Assembly (NCBI GenBank): GCA_013420905.1
Contig: JAAXNY010000019.1
Coordinates: forward strand, 62,001 to 126,000
Direction of reading: 5' to 3'
DNA: 64,000 nt
Source: Collybia mongolica
Taxonomy: Eukaryota > Basidiomycota > Agaricomycetes > Agaricales > Clitocybaceae
The first letter of the stretch is position 1, and every line of letters starts with the position of its first letter. The position numbers and the translations under genes are program-made. The notes below the pieces were generated by a model, which searched no databases, had not been told where the DNA came from, and saw only the letters and a program-made list of their open reading frames with translations. Shown here piece by piece: positions 1-10,234 of the stretch.

Positions 1-26
1 TTTTTTGCTTTGACTTCGACTCCAGA

Positions 27-827
27 ATGCCAGTAAATTTTCAATCCACCAGCCCTACAATAGTTGCTGTGGATGAATTAGACCTCCCGGACCCAGGACC
101 TCCTCCACAGGAGGAGACAGCACGTGTATGGGCCCAGGTTTTTCAGTTTTTGCGAAAACCGAACCCAGACGCCAAGCTTGAGAAAGCTAGAGACAAAGTG
201 CGCTGGGCATGGTCGAATTTCACTCGACACAATAAAATACTTAGGCAGGCCCAAGTTGCAACGCCGGAGTTGCACGAGGCGCGCCGCACGATCATGACAG
301 AACATCAAGCGTAGGTCATCTCTGGACTGTTTGAGTGGAATGGTTTGAAGGTGACGCATTCTAGATTCATGGACATCTATGAAACTGCACTCGTAGAAAC
401 GTCGAAGAAACAACGCAAAACTGAAGCAAAAAGACTCACGGTTTCTGCTGCCAAACTTCAGTTCAGGTCCTTGGTAAGAAAGTAGGCCCCACACAGGCTC
501 GGCACGTTTGACTTCTTTCCCCCACAGCATTTCTCGAAGGCAGCCATTGACGAAGTCAGTGCTCAAGCAGCGGGTAGACCATTTTTCCCGAAAAGAAACC
601 AGTCAATAGCGGGGACCGAGGTTGGTCCATTGAGATACGAAGTTGGGTTTTTAACTGATAGTAGTAATTCCCAGCAGCGTAAAGATCATATACCCGGGCA
701 AAGCTTGACGCACAGAAACAGCAGATATGAAAGAATCCACTCCCTCGATCGCAGCAACATACACTTAATCGGCACCGGTCCTGAGTTGTCAGAAGACATA
801 GCAATGCAACCACTGCACGATAGATGA
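27..827 (+). CDS. Unrecognised three-exon protein (230 aa as modelled, possibly 5'-partial)
   Basis: I do not recognise the family. Three open segments join in phase: 27-310, 365-473 and 528-827, with GT-AG introns 311-364 and 474-527. The phase-2 junction at 310/365 and the phase-0 junction at 473/528 both keep the frame, which supports the model. The product is hydrophilic. It has an acidic, Pro-rich N-terminus (residues ~16-30), a basic/aromatic helix-like middle (KARDKVRWAWSNF), then a Lys-rich stretch and a polar C-terminus. No signal peptide or membrane segment is visible. The bases just before the ATG (pyrimidine-rich, ending CCAG at 22-25) look like a 3' splice site, so the true first exon may lie outside the window. 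Confidence 0.55.
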
Positions 828-1339
828 TGCAGAACTGACCAAGGCCTCAGGCATATTGTATGAAAACCAAGATACCGACTTGACAAGGTATTCATTATTT
901 GGGACGAATGTTTCCCGCGTTGGATGTGGGGGTGGGGGCCCGGTTATCGCTTGGGTCTCTTGCATTCCGGGAGAGTTGGATGGTTTCGTTCGACATGGAA
1001 ATTTTGGAGGTGGTTGCAGATGGGGGAACCACACGAATGAGCATTAAATTAAATGAGCTGGTGATCACATGTACACGATATTTGAGCATGATAATTTATG
1101 ATGCCCACTTCATTAATCCGGACGCAGGTACATCCGTCTCCTCACAGTCCACTGCTAGTTTCGATGGACCAGTGAGCGATCCCTCTATATGTAACTATGA
1201 CTTCTTCCTTTCCCGATGTGATTTCCTGCTGACGGCAGTTGCGGGGCCAAAAAATTCCCATGCCGGACCTGCCTCAATACCCAAAAGTCAACAAAACTGC
1301 ATTCAGGTTTGTATAATACTTATCCTACAGAAGTCACAA
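828..1339. other. Intergenic, nothing recognised
   Basis: No convincing coding segment. A plus-strand open frame (about 899-1366) has poor protein-like composition and no usable splice context. Confidence 0.3.
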
Positions 1340-2330
1340 TCACCGAACCATCATACAAAAACATAATTCCAATACACGCGTCCAAACCATCATCGCCACA
1401 TCGTAGACCCAGGAAAAGTGGAACAAATGGCCCCTCAGCCTGTCGAAGATCGATGTATCCCGTCCCTCCACGCCCCACTTGATAATGAATCGATACTTGA
1501 TAAGATCCTCATAACCCGGCATGCGGTACCTAAGCTCTGTCACCAACACATCGTGTGCCACAAAGTCCTGGACCTCGACCGTTGTTTCATGCATTGAGAG
1601 CACCGACTTCGGGCAGCGTGTGTAGCCCGAAGTTACCATAAAACGCGAATATCATCTGTCCCCGACCTGCAGGACGTGGCGATAAAATCTTGAGTGGTAA
1701 GAAATATACCCGACAAGAAAATGTGAATCAACGCATCGTAGCCAATATGGATATCGCCGAAGAACTGTCCCTTTGCTGGGCACAGCTGCCCAAGACGTAT
1801 TATCCGGAGCCTCAGATCCGACTCGACCCCATCAAACTCGGGCTTCACCACGCTCCGCCCCGGAAGCCTACCGAATGCCTCCAGCGCACGGTAATGCCTA
1901 GCTTATCACCTGCACCACGGTTTCGGGGACGAGTCGTTGCCGCGCGCGAGGAAGGAAAAAGTGAACATGTCTGCTTTGAGGTGGTGGAGGTTAAGAAGGG
2001 CGTCAGAGCCGAGAGTGGCATTGGGGACATGAGTGTGTTCGTCTCTTGTGGGGGGGCATGAGAAGTCAAGGTGGAGTGCCCCCATGAGTGGGTAGGGGAT
2101 GTGGAAGCCGGCGAGAGTGGCGTTGGCGGAGGTAGGTACGTTCCAATCTCCGAAGTGGAGTGGGGAGAGGTGGGGAGAACGAAGGATGAAGAACTGGGCG
2201 AGGAGATGGTGGAGACTTATCTCTGGCTGGGGCAGGTATATTGATTTGGACTAGCGTCGAGCAAGAGGCAGCGAGGATGGGATGTATTTGTGAGGAGTAG
2301 CTGAATGCATCTAGATGCTCTGTGAGCGAC
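1340..2330 (-). CDS. Possible spliced gene, unrecognised
   Basis: On the minus strand several adjacent open segments have protein-like composition. About 2240-1900 reads into LHFGDWNVPTSANATLAGFH and continues to SFLARGNDSSPKPW. About 1851-1633 reads HIGYDALIHIFLSGIF. About 1637-1340 contains ELRYRMPGYEDLIKYRF. I could not fix the splice sites between them and do not recognise a domain. It may be a real gene, or a decayed one. Treat the span as a candidate only. Confidence 0.3.
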
Positions 2331-2332
2331 AT

Positions 2333-3293
2333 TTAGCTGGGCAGAGAATACGGGGCACGCACCTGGAACATTTTATATAATTTCCTCAAGCCCCCAACCT
2401 CTAGCACACGACTTCTCGGGCCTGGTCTTTGGGTTATATTCTATCTTTAATAGTCGCCAACGTACTCCAGCTTCCTTGATGTGGGGAGTGACTGATACAA
2501 TGATATTGAACTTGTCTTGAGTTTCTCTTGTGTAGAAGGGCATTCTGGTTATATCCCATGTGGGAGGTGATGAGGAGGGGGCCGATGAGTGAGGGATCGT
2601 CGAATGTGTCTGGAGACTGAGTGGGCAGCGTTCAGTTGCCAGAACGCACCCAACTTCAATCCATGTAATATCCTCAAGCCCTTCAATATGCAAACTGGAC
2701 ACCTGATTATCTGGATCGAGCCTGCAACATTTTATTTTTATGAGGAGGCTTCATTTGTAGATTCCCTCAGTGTAGGCAGTGTTTTCGATGTAATTTCGTT
2801 AAAATTTCCTTGGGACTTCCTTCATGCTGAAGGGAAGGTTGTTCAAGTTTAGTCACTGGGGTGAGTCATTCTTGCGAGCACGTTTGGGTTGAGCCACGAG
2901 GACCCTCTCGTCGCCTCTGTCACGGTGCGGATGTACAGGTATTTTACCTGGCGAACTACAGAATGGTCCCTCGGGGGTTACATGGACGGCGTTGCAGTTA
3001 TTCTATACGCCGACGTCAGGGTAATAAGTAACGTGTAGAGGTGCGGGATTATTGACATACCTGTAACTGGTCCCTGCGAGGGGTGATCAAAATTGCAGAC
3101 CATATCTCTGGCAGTAGCAAAAAATTGTCATGAAGGCCTAATGAGAGATAACTTTGCCACCAGATGCAGCCCGAAGTCACAACTGTACACGTGATGGTCT
3201 GCCGATCGCGTTCCGTGTTTCTCGGACTCGTTCAACATTGTCGGTGGCACCCAACAGACCCAGCATGAGTGTGTATCATGTATCAACTATATA
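2333..3293. other. Intergenic / unresolved
   Basis: Both strands carry short open frames at about 2373-2852 whose coding potentials compete with each other. I could not support either. No repeat or RNA gene was seen. Confidence 0.3.
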
Positions 3294-3812
3294 CTACATG
3301 ACACATAATACAACCAACTCAACATAAACACGAGTTATCGCAAACCCCTGCTCAGAAAGCCATCCCAAACTCTCCACATGCCAACCCTCCTTATCAAGGA
3401 CCGTAACAACCCTCAACCTCGAAAGCCCTATCTTCTCCGGCCGACACCTCGACGCGACCATCTGCACAAACGACGTTCGTGTCCCCGTGTACCGCCCCAG
3501 CGTCAGGTTCTCCAGTCCGCGGAGGAACTCTACACCCGGTTTGCCCGAGAACGTGAGCGCGCGGACGGCGTCCTGGCTCATATGCCGCGACGTCAAAGTG
3601 AGCTCGCGGACAGCGTTGAGCGAGTCCTGCACTATGCAGGCGAGGATCGTGTCCTCCGCGAGATGGTCGTTGAGGAGCGTGAGCTTCACGAGTGAGAGCC
3701 GCCTGAGCAGTTGGTCCAGGTCGTCCTCCAGCGTTCCGGAGACTTTTCACGGAGAGATCGACGACGTGAGAGCATTGGCCTAACAGAGCAATCCATATCT
3801 CGAGGCCCATCC
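3294..3812 (-). pseudogene. F-box/leucine-rich-repeat protein remnant
   Basis: The minus strand encodes the C-terminal end of an agaricomycete F-box-like LRR protein. Leu-rich repeats such as LGQCSHVVDLSVKSLRN (from 3810) and LTLLNDHLAEDTILACIVQDSL are followed by LRGLENLTLGRYTG and a short tail. The two halves are in different frames and meet near 3725. Removing one base there would join them, so there is a single-base shift or a sequencing error. No F-box and no upstream LRR exon is visible. Only about 170 codons remain of a family usually 400-600 aa long, so I call it a remnant. Confidence 0.5.
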
Positions 3813-3950
3813 TACAAGGACCCTGGCAGGTTTCTATCCTATGGACGTGTGTTCTGTCCCTCTGGGAGACCCGCCCATTGTGCGATTACATTGCATTTCT
3901 CGTCCACACCTGCTCACGAAATGGTCAGCTCACTAAAATGGTGGAACTAG

Positions 3951-4750
3951 AGCACATACCTGGGAGAAGCTATGGTCTGATGTACTAAGTATACTTAGAT
4001 GGTATTGTTCCATATTGTCTTCCAAATCCGGATGTGGGTCCAAGCTGAAAGCGTCGGCACAGCTCTCCATTCGCCTGGCTACGAAAATGTGGGAGTTGGG
4101 CCAAAGGTTGAATAGGCAAGAATACAATAACCAACCCAAGTTGGCCTTAAACCTTGTCAAGAAACCAGAATTTCTCCCTTTATTCTTTGAGGCCCTCCCG
4201 TGGCTTTTGAACGATGGAATGCAGACATAGCCGCAAATGGTGGATGATGGAAGTAGGAATAAAGAAACATGGTTGAAAATCACGAACTCTGCTGTTACTA
4301 CGTGGTTTGTGTGGCTCGCCTCTCCGCTTAACTCACCAATTGCTTTCCTGCTCCCCCCCTCCCCCTAAAAGTGATCCATTATCGGGTACATTTAATTCCC
4401 ACCCCACCAGCCGAAAAACGCGTTTCCAAAAAGTCAATAAGTGATCTTATACTCGATTCGCGATCGGTGGATGCCTCAGCCTGCAACAAGACGCGGGATC
4501 GTGCACGTGGGCGTCGTGACTGGGCGCGCCGAAAATGTGCATGTCAGTCTGAGCGAGCCCCTTCCAGCACCACTGACGACCCGCAACTTCTGTCCAAGGC
4601 ACCAACAGCCCAATACCGTCAATATCAACGCGTTCCAGGAATCTGCACAAGGCGATCCCACGATCGGGCACTTGTACTCACACGTTCCGAACTTCGATCG
4701 CACCTACCTTGCATACTGACTCGAGCTCTAACCCAGGTTCGAGTAGTTCA
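3951..4750. other. Upstream region of the RING gene
   Basis: About 800 bp without a supported gene. It includes a C-rich run at 4353-4366 and presumably the promoter of the plus-strand RING gene. Open frames on both strands here look like chance. Confidence 0.35.
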
Positions 4751-5621
4751 ATGGTCCGTTCTGACGATGAATTGCCGATCGCGGGGCCTTCGGGTGTTTC
4801 TGGCGTGATACATACACGGCCACGGCTGGCAGGAGAGTCAGGGGCAGAGAGCGAGAGAGCGGCTAAAAGACGGAGGACGGGGCGGGCGGGGACAGAGACG
4901 CCGGAATGGACATCGGGTGGGGACGAGGGTCGACCAACTCATATCTGACAACGAGGATGTGGATGCAGCCCCTCTTGATTCCATACTGGAACTCGAATCT
5001 CGACCACCGCCTTCTCAACCGGAACCCCCGGACCCTATATCAGAAGACGTGGCAGAACGTGAAACCAGCGCAGGGCTGAGCAACCATGATGCCAATGCCA
5101 TTAATACTAGCACGTCCGTAAGCAGCCCAAGCCTCGCAAAAATCCTTCATAAAATCAACGTTGAGCCGCAGAGCATGCGCTCCCCAAGCCCCGTACTCGT
5201 ATTCCTCGCTTCCACATTCACATTAACCTCCTCTTCTGCTCCCAAAGAGCTCCTAGCCGCGAAACCGCCCCCGCCCGCAACACCCTCGGCAGAAGCAGAG
5301 CTCCTCTCTGAATACACCTGCCCCATCTGCTTCCCCCCAACGAACGCGACGCTGACGCCGTGTGGCCACATCTGTTGCGGCGCGTGCCTCTTCACGGCGA
5401 TCCGCACCACCATGCAGCGTGGCGCGATTATGATGGCGGAGCGAAATGGTGCGAGGTGCGTTCTTGTGTTCTGTTTTTCAGATTGTTTCGTGCTGACTCG
5501 ACTTTGGATTTTTTTTGGTTTTGTGTGAAGGTGCCCTGTATGCCGTGCGGAGATTCCGGGCTGGGATGGGAAGGGAGGGGGCGTGATTGGCTTGAAGAAT
5601 CGGGCTGTTTTCAGCTTGTAG
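4751..5621 (+). CDS. RING-finger E3 ubiquitin ligase, Slx8/RNF4-like
   Basis: Modelled as three exons: 4751-4928, 4969-5455 and 5531-5621, giving 251 aa. The 40-bp intron 4929-4968 has a CTGAC branch-like motif. The 75-bp intron 5456-5530 falls inside the RING. Residues 1-170 are acidic/Ser-rich and probably disordered, with a KRRR patch. The RING spans about C177 (CPIC) through CGHICC and closes with CPVC at C223-C226, so all eight metal ligands are present. A C-terminal zinc finger after a long acidic disordered region is the layout of SUMO-targeted ligases of the Slx8/RNF4 type. SUMO-interacting motifs were not verified, so that is inference. Its 3' end is duplicated, inverted, at about 54.4-54.6 kb. 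Confidence 0.75.
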
Positions 5622-5689
5622 GTTTTGGATTGGGAAGACTATTGGGCCTTGGGTTTGGGAGGCTTGGACACATCTGTGTTAATTTCATT

Positions 5690-6480
5690 TGAATTTTGCA
5701 GACACCAACGAGGGCTTCTCAAGCCATGACTGACCAATGAACTGCCGACGCACTGTGCGCTAATAATCACGTATATTATAAAGGTCTACTTATATCGTGT
5801 CTAGCGCGCTGTAACATCCCCATCGTGCAGGGCGTCATCCCATCTGGCGAACGCCAAAAGCCTAAGGGACCCACAGATACGCAGAAACACAGCATATAGC
5901 ATATAACGTGCGCAGGAGATCCCCTGGAGGAGGGCCTTTAACGCACACGTACAGATCTACCATGAACACCAAGCCACCGAGGCTAGATAGTGGAGCAGCA
6001 AAGCCGTTGTTGCATTATGTTTTCGTGCAGTACTTGGGCGCTGTGTTGGAGTTCCAATCATGGATTCGGGAATGGCGGTATATCTGATTGGGCCGATATG
6101 AGCGCGCACATTTGACAGTGTATGTGGTGGGGTTGTATGCCTGGGGACTGGGGATCACGTACTCTGGCGATTGTGATTATGAGGATTATATATATCTGGC
6201 TTTGGGTTATGAGATTTTTACCGTGCAAATGTTGCCGAGGAGTATGTCTTTGTTGGAGAGGCAGGCGCTCTACATATATTCTAACTGGTGGAACATGCAG
6301 TCTGGAGGGAAATCCGCGGCGAAAGCGTTGGAGTGGGTCGTGGGGTTATGGGAGTTGGGGGCTGGCTTCACCGGCACTGACTGAGGACGCGTCGGGAACA
6401 TGGATGTCGCTCTCAATAGCCCCGGGCCACCTCAGGGTGCCAGAAAAAAAGGACCCAGAGGCGAAGCCATACACATGGCC
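5690..6480 (-). pseudogene. Decayed copy of the HEAGH metalloprotease-like gene at 52799-54042
   Basis: Read on the minus strand, this segment aligns along its length with exons 2-4 and the 3' UTR of the intact gene at 53390-54395. It retains GFASGSFFSG for exon 2 and DFPPDCMFHQLEYM followed by a TAG stop for exon 3. The sequence around the GPI-signal exon also matches, as does a near-identical 3' flank (CGCTAGACACGATATAAGTA). Several in-frame stops are present and exon 1 is missing, because homology stops near 6480. It lies tail-to-tail with the RING gene. Nucleotide alignment is clear by eye although many substitutions have accumulated. Confidence 0.85.
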
Positions 6481-6506
6481 ACTAAATCCTCCCCCTTTTC
6501 CCTCTC

Positions 6507-7133
6507 TTAATCATCCTTTTTCACACTATTGGGTGGAGGGGGGCCCACCATAAACCCGTTCTCATTCGGATCCGAGGGTGGGAAGTTTTTGTATGACGCT
6601 GGGACAGACACCGAGGGTGGTATAGCCGGTGAGTTTGGCTGGGGTGACAGGACTGTACCAGTTAGAGACCAGGGTGCCTGCGTACGGCGACCCTGCGCCG
6701 CCCTCCATGACCCACCCGTGGCCCTGCTGCGCCATCCGCCCACTCTTTGTATGCGCACGCAGCTCGGCGGCCACCCCATTCTTGGCGGAGCTCGACCTCG
6801 GTTTGGTCAGCGCCCGAGAAAACCCTCGACGGCGCGCGTAGTGATGCGGATTGTATAGCCTATACAGACAAAGACGCCGCCCAATTGTGGGAAGAGGCTG
6901 TGAGTATGTGATTTTAAGTGTTGGAGTAAAGGGAACGCTTACCGGATGAAGAGTCGGATGAAGGAGGGTGTACACTGGTGGCTTGTGATGCTGAGAGGGC
7001 CGAGGTCGAGTTTGGAGAAGACACCTGGGATGCTGCGAATGTGTGCTAAGAAGCGGGTGTAGTTGCGTAACACTGTATTAGTATGTGTGAAGAGGAGACG
7101 ACCGAGGCGCGATGTAGATCGTTGGTACGACAT
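6507..7133 (-). CDS. Possible spliced gene, unrecognised
   Basis: Minus-strand ATG at 7133 opens a basic, mitochondrial-presequence-like segment (MSYQRSTSRLGRLLFTH...) up to a strong donor GTAAGC. A 48-bp intron (about 6898-6942) ends in CTCACAG. Downstream the correct frame is unclear. One frame runs open to 6562. Another gives a Pro-rich tail (FMVGPPPPNSVKKDD) stopping at 6507. I could not link them without a further intron. No domain recognised. Confidence 0.3.
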
Positions 7134-7437
7134 GGAAGAAATATTGATGTGCGATGAAGGCTAAAAAAACGATTAGCTGCTAGAAGTTTGTACGATTTTT
7201 GAATTTGACCTACGTTCTTCCGTCACCTCATAGGTGTAATCTAATGTGGACACCTGGTTAACATAAACTGAACGAGTGCTCGCTAATTGTGTGGGAGAGG
7301 TTCATCACCGTATTGCCTTGATTAGGATCCTGCAGCAGACAACAAAAAATAGAAACACGCACTATGGCGGTCTACAAGCTCGTAGCTGACATACCCATGT
7401 CCTAGCGTAGTACTATGCAGATTGGCCGCGACACGCT

Positions 7438-8286
7438 TCACAAGGAGCGACCCCCATATACAGCACGACCCCTCCGCAGATTCGTGCATAAAAGTCGGTT
7501 TGAACGCAGGTCGTTTACGGCAACATCGAGAACAGTCTGCGAGGCCGCTGGGATTGGGACATAGCCCCATGCACAAAAAGCTTCTGTGTGTGCCTTGAAA
7601 GAAGTGGGTTGACTCGTGTCGAAGTGCCTACAACGCCAGGTGTCAACAAGAGTCAGTCCAGACAGGCAGAATGTAACAAACTCCATCTCGCGAAGAAACC
7701 CTCCACTCAAGAACAGTCTATACGCAAGTCGACGCTGAGGACTGTTTGAAGGGGTTAACTGCAGTTCTTGGCGATAAACAAGGTATGACTCACGACCACA
7801 CGGCATCACAACTTCGATATCAACATTGATGCTCATCCAGCATTGAATTCCTGGCCCGACCAGCCTCATACCAACTTCCCAATATCGTTCAGCATAGGCA
7901 ATAGAGCCAGGAGTGCCCCGAAGACGCTCATGAACCTGCAAGACTCCGGAAGACCTTGTGGGTGGAGGAAATCTTTGGAAACGCATCGAACTTGACAAGT
8001 GGGACAAAAACAAGTTTCTCGAGGATGGAAGACCCGGTGTACGTCGACATTGTGGGTTGGAATCAAGCTGCAGCTCGGGGCCAGCAAGATGTAGGAAACA
8101 GTCCACGGTGGGTAGAAAATTCGGTCCCCTGTGACATGTCTGTACTAGGATGTCTGCAAGAAGACTGCCTTCGTGCGTTAGGCCGATCTCTGAAACATAG
8201 CAATTTGAAAGTGGTCCCGACGAATTAATTACATAAACAACAATCAGCAGGAGAGAAGAATTGGATTGAAAAGTCTGATTTACCAT
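7438..8286 (-). CDS. 282-codon open frame, unrecognised
   Basis: An uninterrupted 282-codon frame on the minus strand, much longer than expected by chance in this roughly 48% GC DNA. I recognise no domain. It has a hydrophobic segment near the N-terminus (LLLIVVYVI, about residues 12-20) that could be a signal anchor, then a Cys-containing soluble region. Real mushroom genes here are usually broken by introns every 100-300 bp, so a long intronless frame is a little unusual. It may be a genuine lineage-specific gene or a remnant. Confidence 0.35.
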   Translation of the reverse strand: MVNQTFQSNSSLLLIVVYVINSSGPLSNCYVSEIGLTHEGSLLADILVQTCHRGPNFLPTVDCFLHLAGPELQLDSNPQCRRTPGLPSSRNLFLSHLSSSMRFQRFPPPTRSSGVLQVHERLRGTPGSIAYAERYWEVGMRLVGPGIQCWMSINVDIEVVMPCGRESYLVYRQELQLTPSNSPQRRLAYRLFLSGGFLREMEFVTFCLSGLTLVDTWRCRHFDTSQPTSFKAHTEAFCAWGYVPIPAASQTVLDVAVNDLRSNRLLCTNLRRGRAVYGGRSL

Positions 8287-8289
8287 TAG

Positions 8290-8907
8290 AAAGCAATCGG
8301 ATTCGCCTTCGCCTATATATCCATATGAATAACTCTTATGAAACCACTTGACCTCCTAGTGCCGAAGCCGTGAAGCCTGGATGCGCATAAAGCCTTGACG
8401 ACGTGCACGGATGAGGTTACCACAACGTTCTGAATTTATCCACCCAGTTCTGTAATTTTTGTGAGTGATGACAGACCTAGAACATTAGTCGTTTGAACAA
8501 GAGGATGGGCTTGGGACGGGTGTTGCAGACCCACGTTTGCGAAGGCGTGGGAAGGGTAAAGATACGGTCCGAAACAACGATAATGAGGGAAATCGCGTTT
8601 GTAGAACGCGCGCCGGCATAGATTGAGGAATGTGTATAGAGTTGGAGAGTGCCGAGCAGTCTACCTTGGTTGCATCAAGGTAAATTCGAGTTGGTCGGGA
8701 CCCATGGCGGTTGTTTGGCTGGTTGCAATGGCATATGATCATCAATAGATTTGATTGATAACCAGAGTTCACACCTCTCTCAACAAGTCAAGTCGCACGA
8801 CGGCCGTTTTGCTACAGAAAACCTATAGTCTTTGTATTTCATCATAGTAAGCAAACTAGTCTGGAGCGATCACCAAAAAGTTTGACCCCTGTCTTTTTCC
8901 AGCCGCT
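8290..8907. other. Intergenic / promoter side of GTPase gene
   Basis: No supported gene. A minus-strand frame at 8485-8772 lacks any recognisable domain. Confidence 0.3.
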
Positions 8908-10138
8908 ATGTCGTTCCAGTCAAACGTCACGCGCCCCAGCGCTGCTCCGACCCTGGACACCAAGGAAGCGGAAGAGCGTTACGCCAAACTCAAGGACAAG
9001 GCTGGACGCTTCCGTATTCTCATCATTGGAGGAGCCAATGCTGGAAAGACAACCATTCTCAAGAAGGTCTGCAACACAATTGACGAACCTGACATTTACG
9101 ATGCCAGTGGGAAAATGGTAAGCTGGATGGAATGATCAGGGTGTTTCAGATCTCTAATCCACAGCAGGTGAACAAATCTAAGCTCGAGCCCACCATTCTG
9201 GTTAGTTGTTACACTCTCAAAATTCATAGGATCCAGTTAATTCTAATTTAGCGTGGCGAACATGACATCGAGAACGAGATGATATTCCGAAGCAACCCCA
9301 CATTAATCTTTCATGATTCACGCGGATTTGAGGCAGGCGGTGTGGATGAATTTCGGAAGGCCAAAGAATTTGTTGCTAAATGTGCTAAGGGAAAGAGGTT
9401 GCAGGAGCAGATTCATGCTATATGGTATTCCACTCAAGCCTTGAAGGCGGGATGAAACTATGCTCATTGTTTGCAAGGTATTGCATTGCATTGGATGATG
9501 ATCGTCCAATCACATATGCCGAAAAACAATTCTTTCATGAGTCAGGAACTGGGAAAGGTAAGTGTAGCTTTATAACTGGGGAGTGGCATTTAAATAGCTG
9601 AATAGTCCCAGTTATTGCTGTGTTCACAAAGTGTGAGGCACTTGAGATCAAAGCTATTGAATTACTGCAGGATAAGGGATATGATTTTGATGATGCCACT
9701 GAGAAGGCACCAAAGTATGTTGAGGAACATTTAAGAACTGTTCATAAACCATTGGAAGAAATGAAATATCCACCAAAGGGCCTTGTGTATCTTCAAGGTT
9801 AGTGTCAATGAATTTTTCTTCCAAACATGCTAATAAATGCTCAGAGCTGGACAAACCAGAGAAGAATTGCCAAGATCTTATTGAATGCACAATGAAAGCA
9901 TTGGATGACAATATTTTGCAAGGGTTGTTGATTGCAACTCAGCAAAATGCCTTGGAATTAGCAATGGGAAAGTCATTAAGGCAAGTAACCATAATCTAGA
10001 TAGATACTAATGATTGATATGAAATGAATAGCAAGGCCTTGGAAACTGCCTGGTCCTTTGATGGGCCAGTTATAACAACTGACTTGGCAATTTCAATGTT
10101 TGATGAGACTTTGAAGTACTTTCCACACTATGTGGCAA
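8908..10138 (+). CDS. G-domain (P-loop GTPase) protein of the agaricomycete-expanded family
   Basis: Seven exons join in phase: 8908-9117, 9165-9200, 9252-9424, 9478-9557, 9606-9797, 9845-9980 and 10032-10138. The sixth intron (9981-10031) is GC-AG (AG|GCAAGT). G1 is GGANAGKTT, G3 is HDSRGFEAG and G4 is the variant FTKCE. HAIWYCIALDDDRPITYAEK between G3 and G4 is characteristic of these predicted GTP-binding proteins, abundant in ectomycorrhizal and other agaricomycetes. Their cellular role is not established. The last exon stops being readable after FPHYVA at about 10138. Coding sequence probably resumes at about 12326, beyond a giant repeat-filled intron, so these coordinates cover only the N-terminal ~230 codons. 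Confidence 0.75.
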
Positions 10139-10234
10139 GTGTAATTATATGTGATTTGATCAACAAGCAATAATGGAACACCAACAGAGTGGCAAATTAA
10201 ATAGAAGGAAAGTGGCACAATTGATGTAGATCTT

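Noticed and set aside
2373..2852. Competing open frames on both strands (for example 2589-2852 plus and 2373-2702 minus)
   Set aside because: Neither has a domain or a consistent splice model, so I could not choose between them.
8485..8772. Minus-strand 95-codon frame ahead of the GTPase gene
   Set aside because: Ser/Pro/Arg-rich composition of a chance frame, and another frame in the same place looks equally protein-like.
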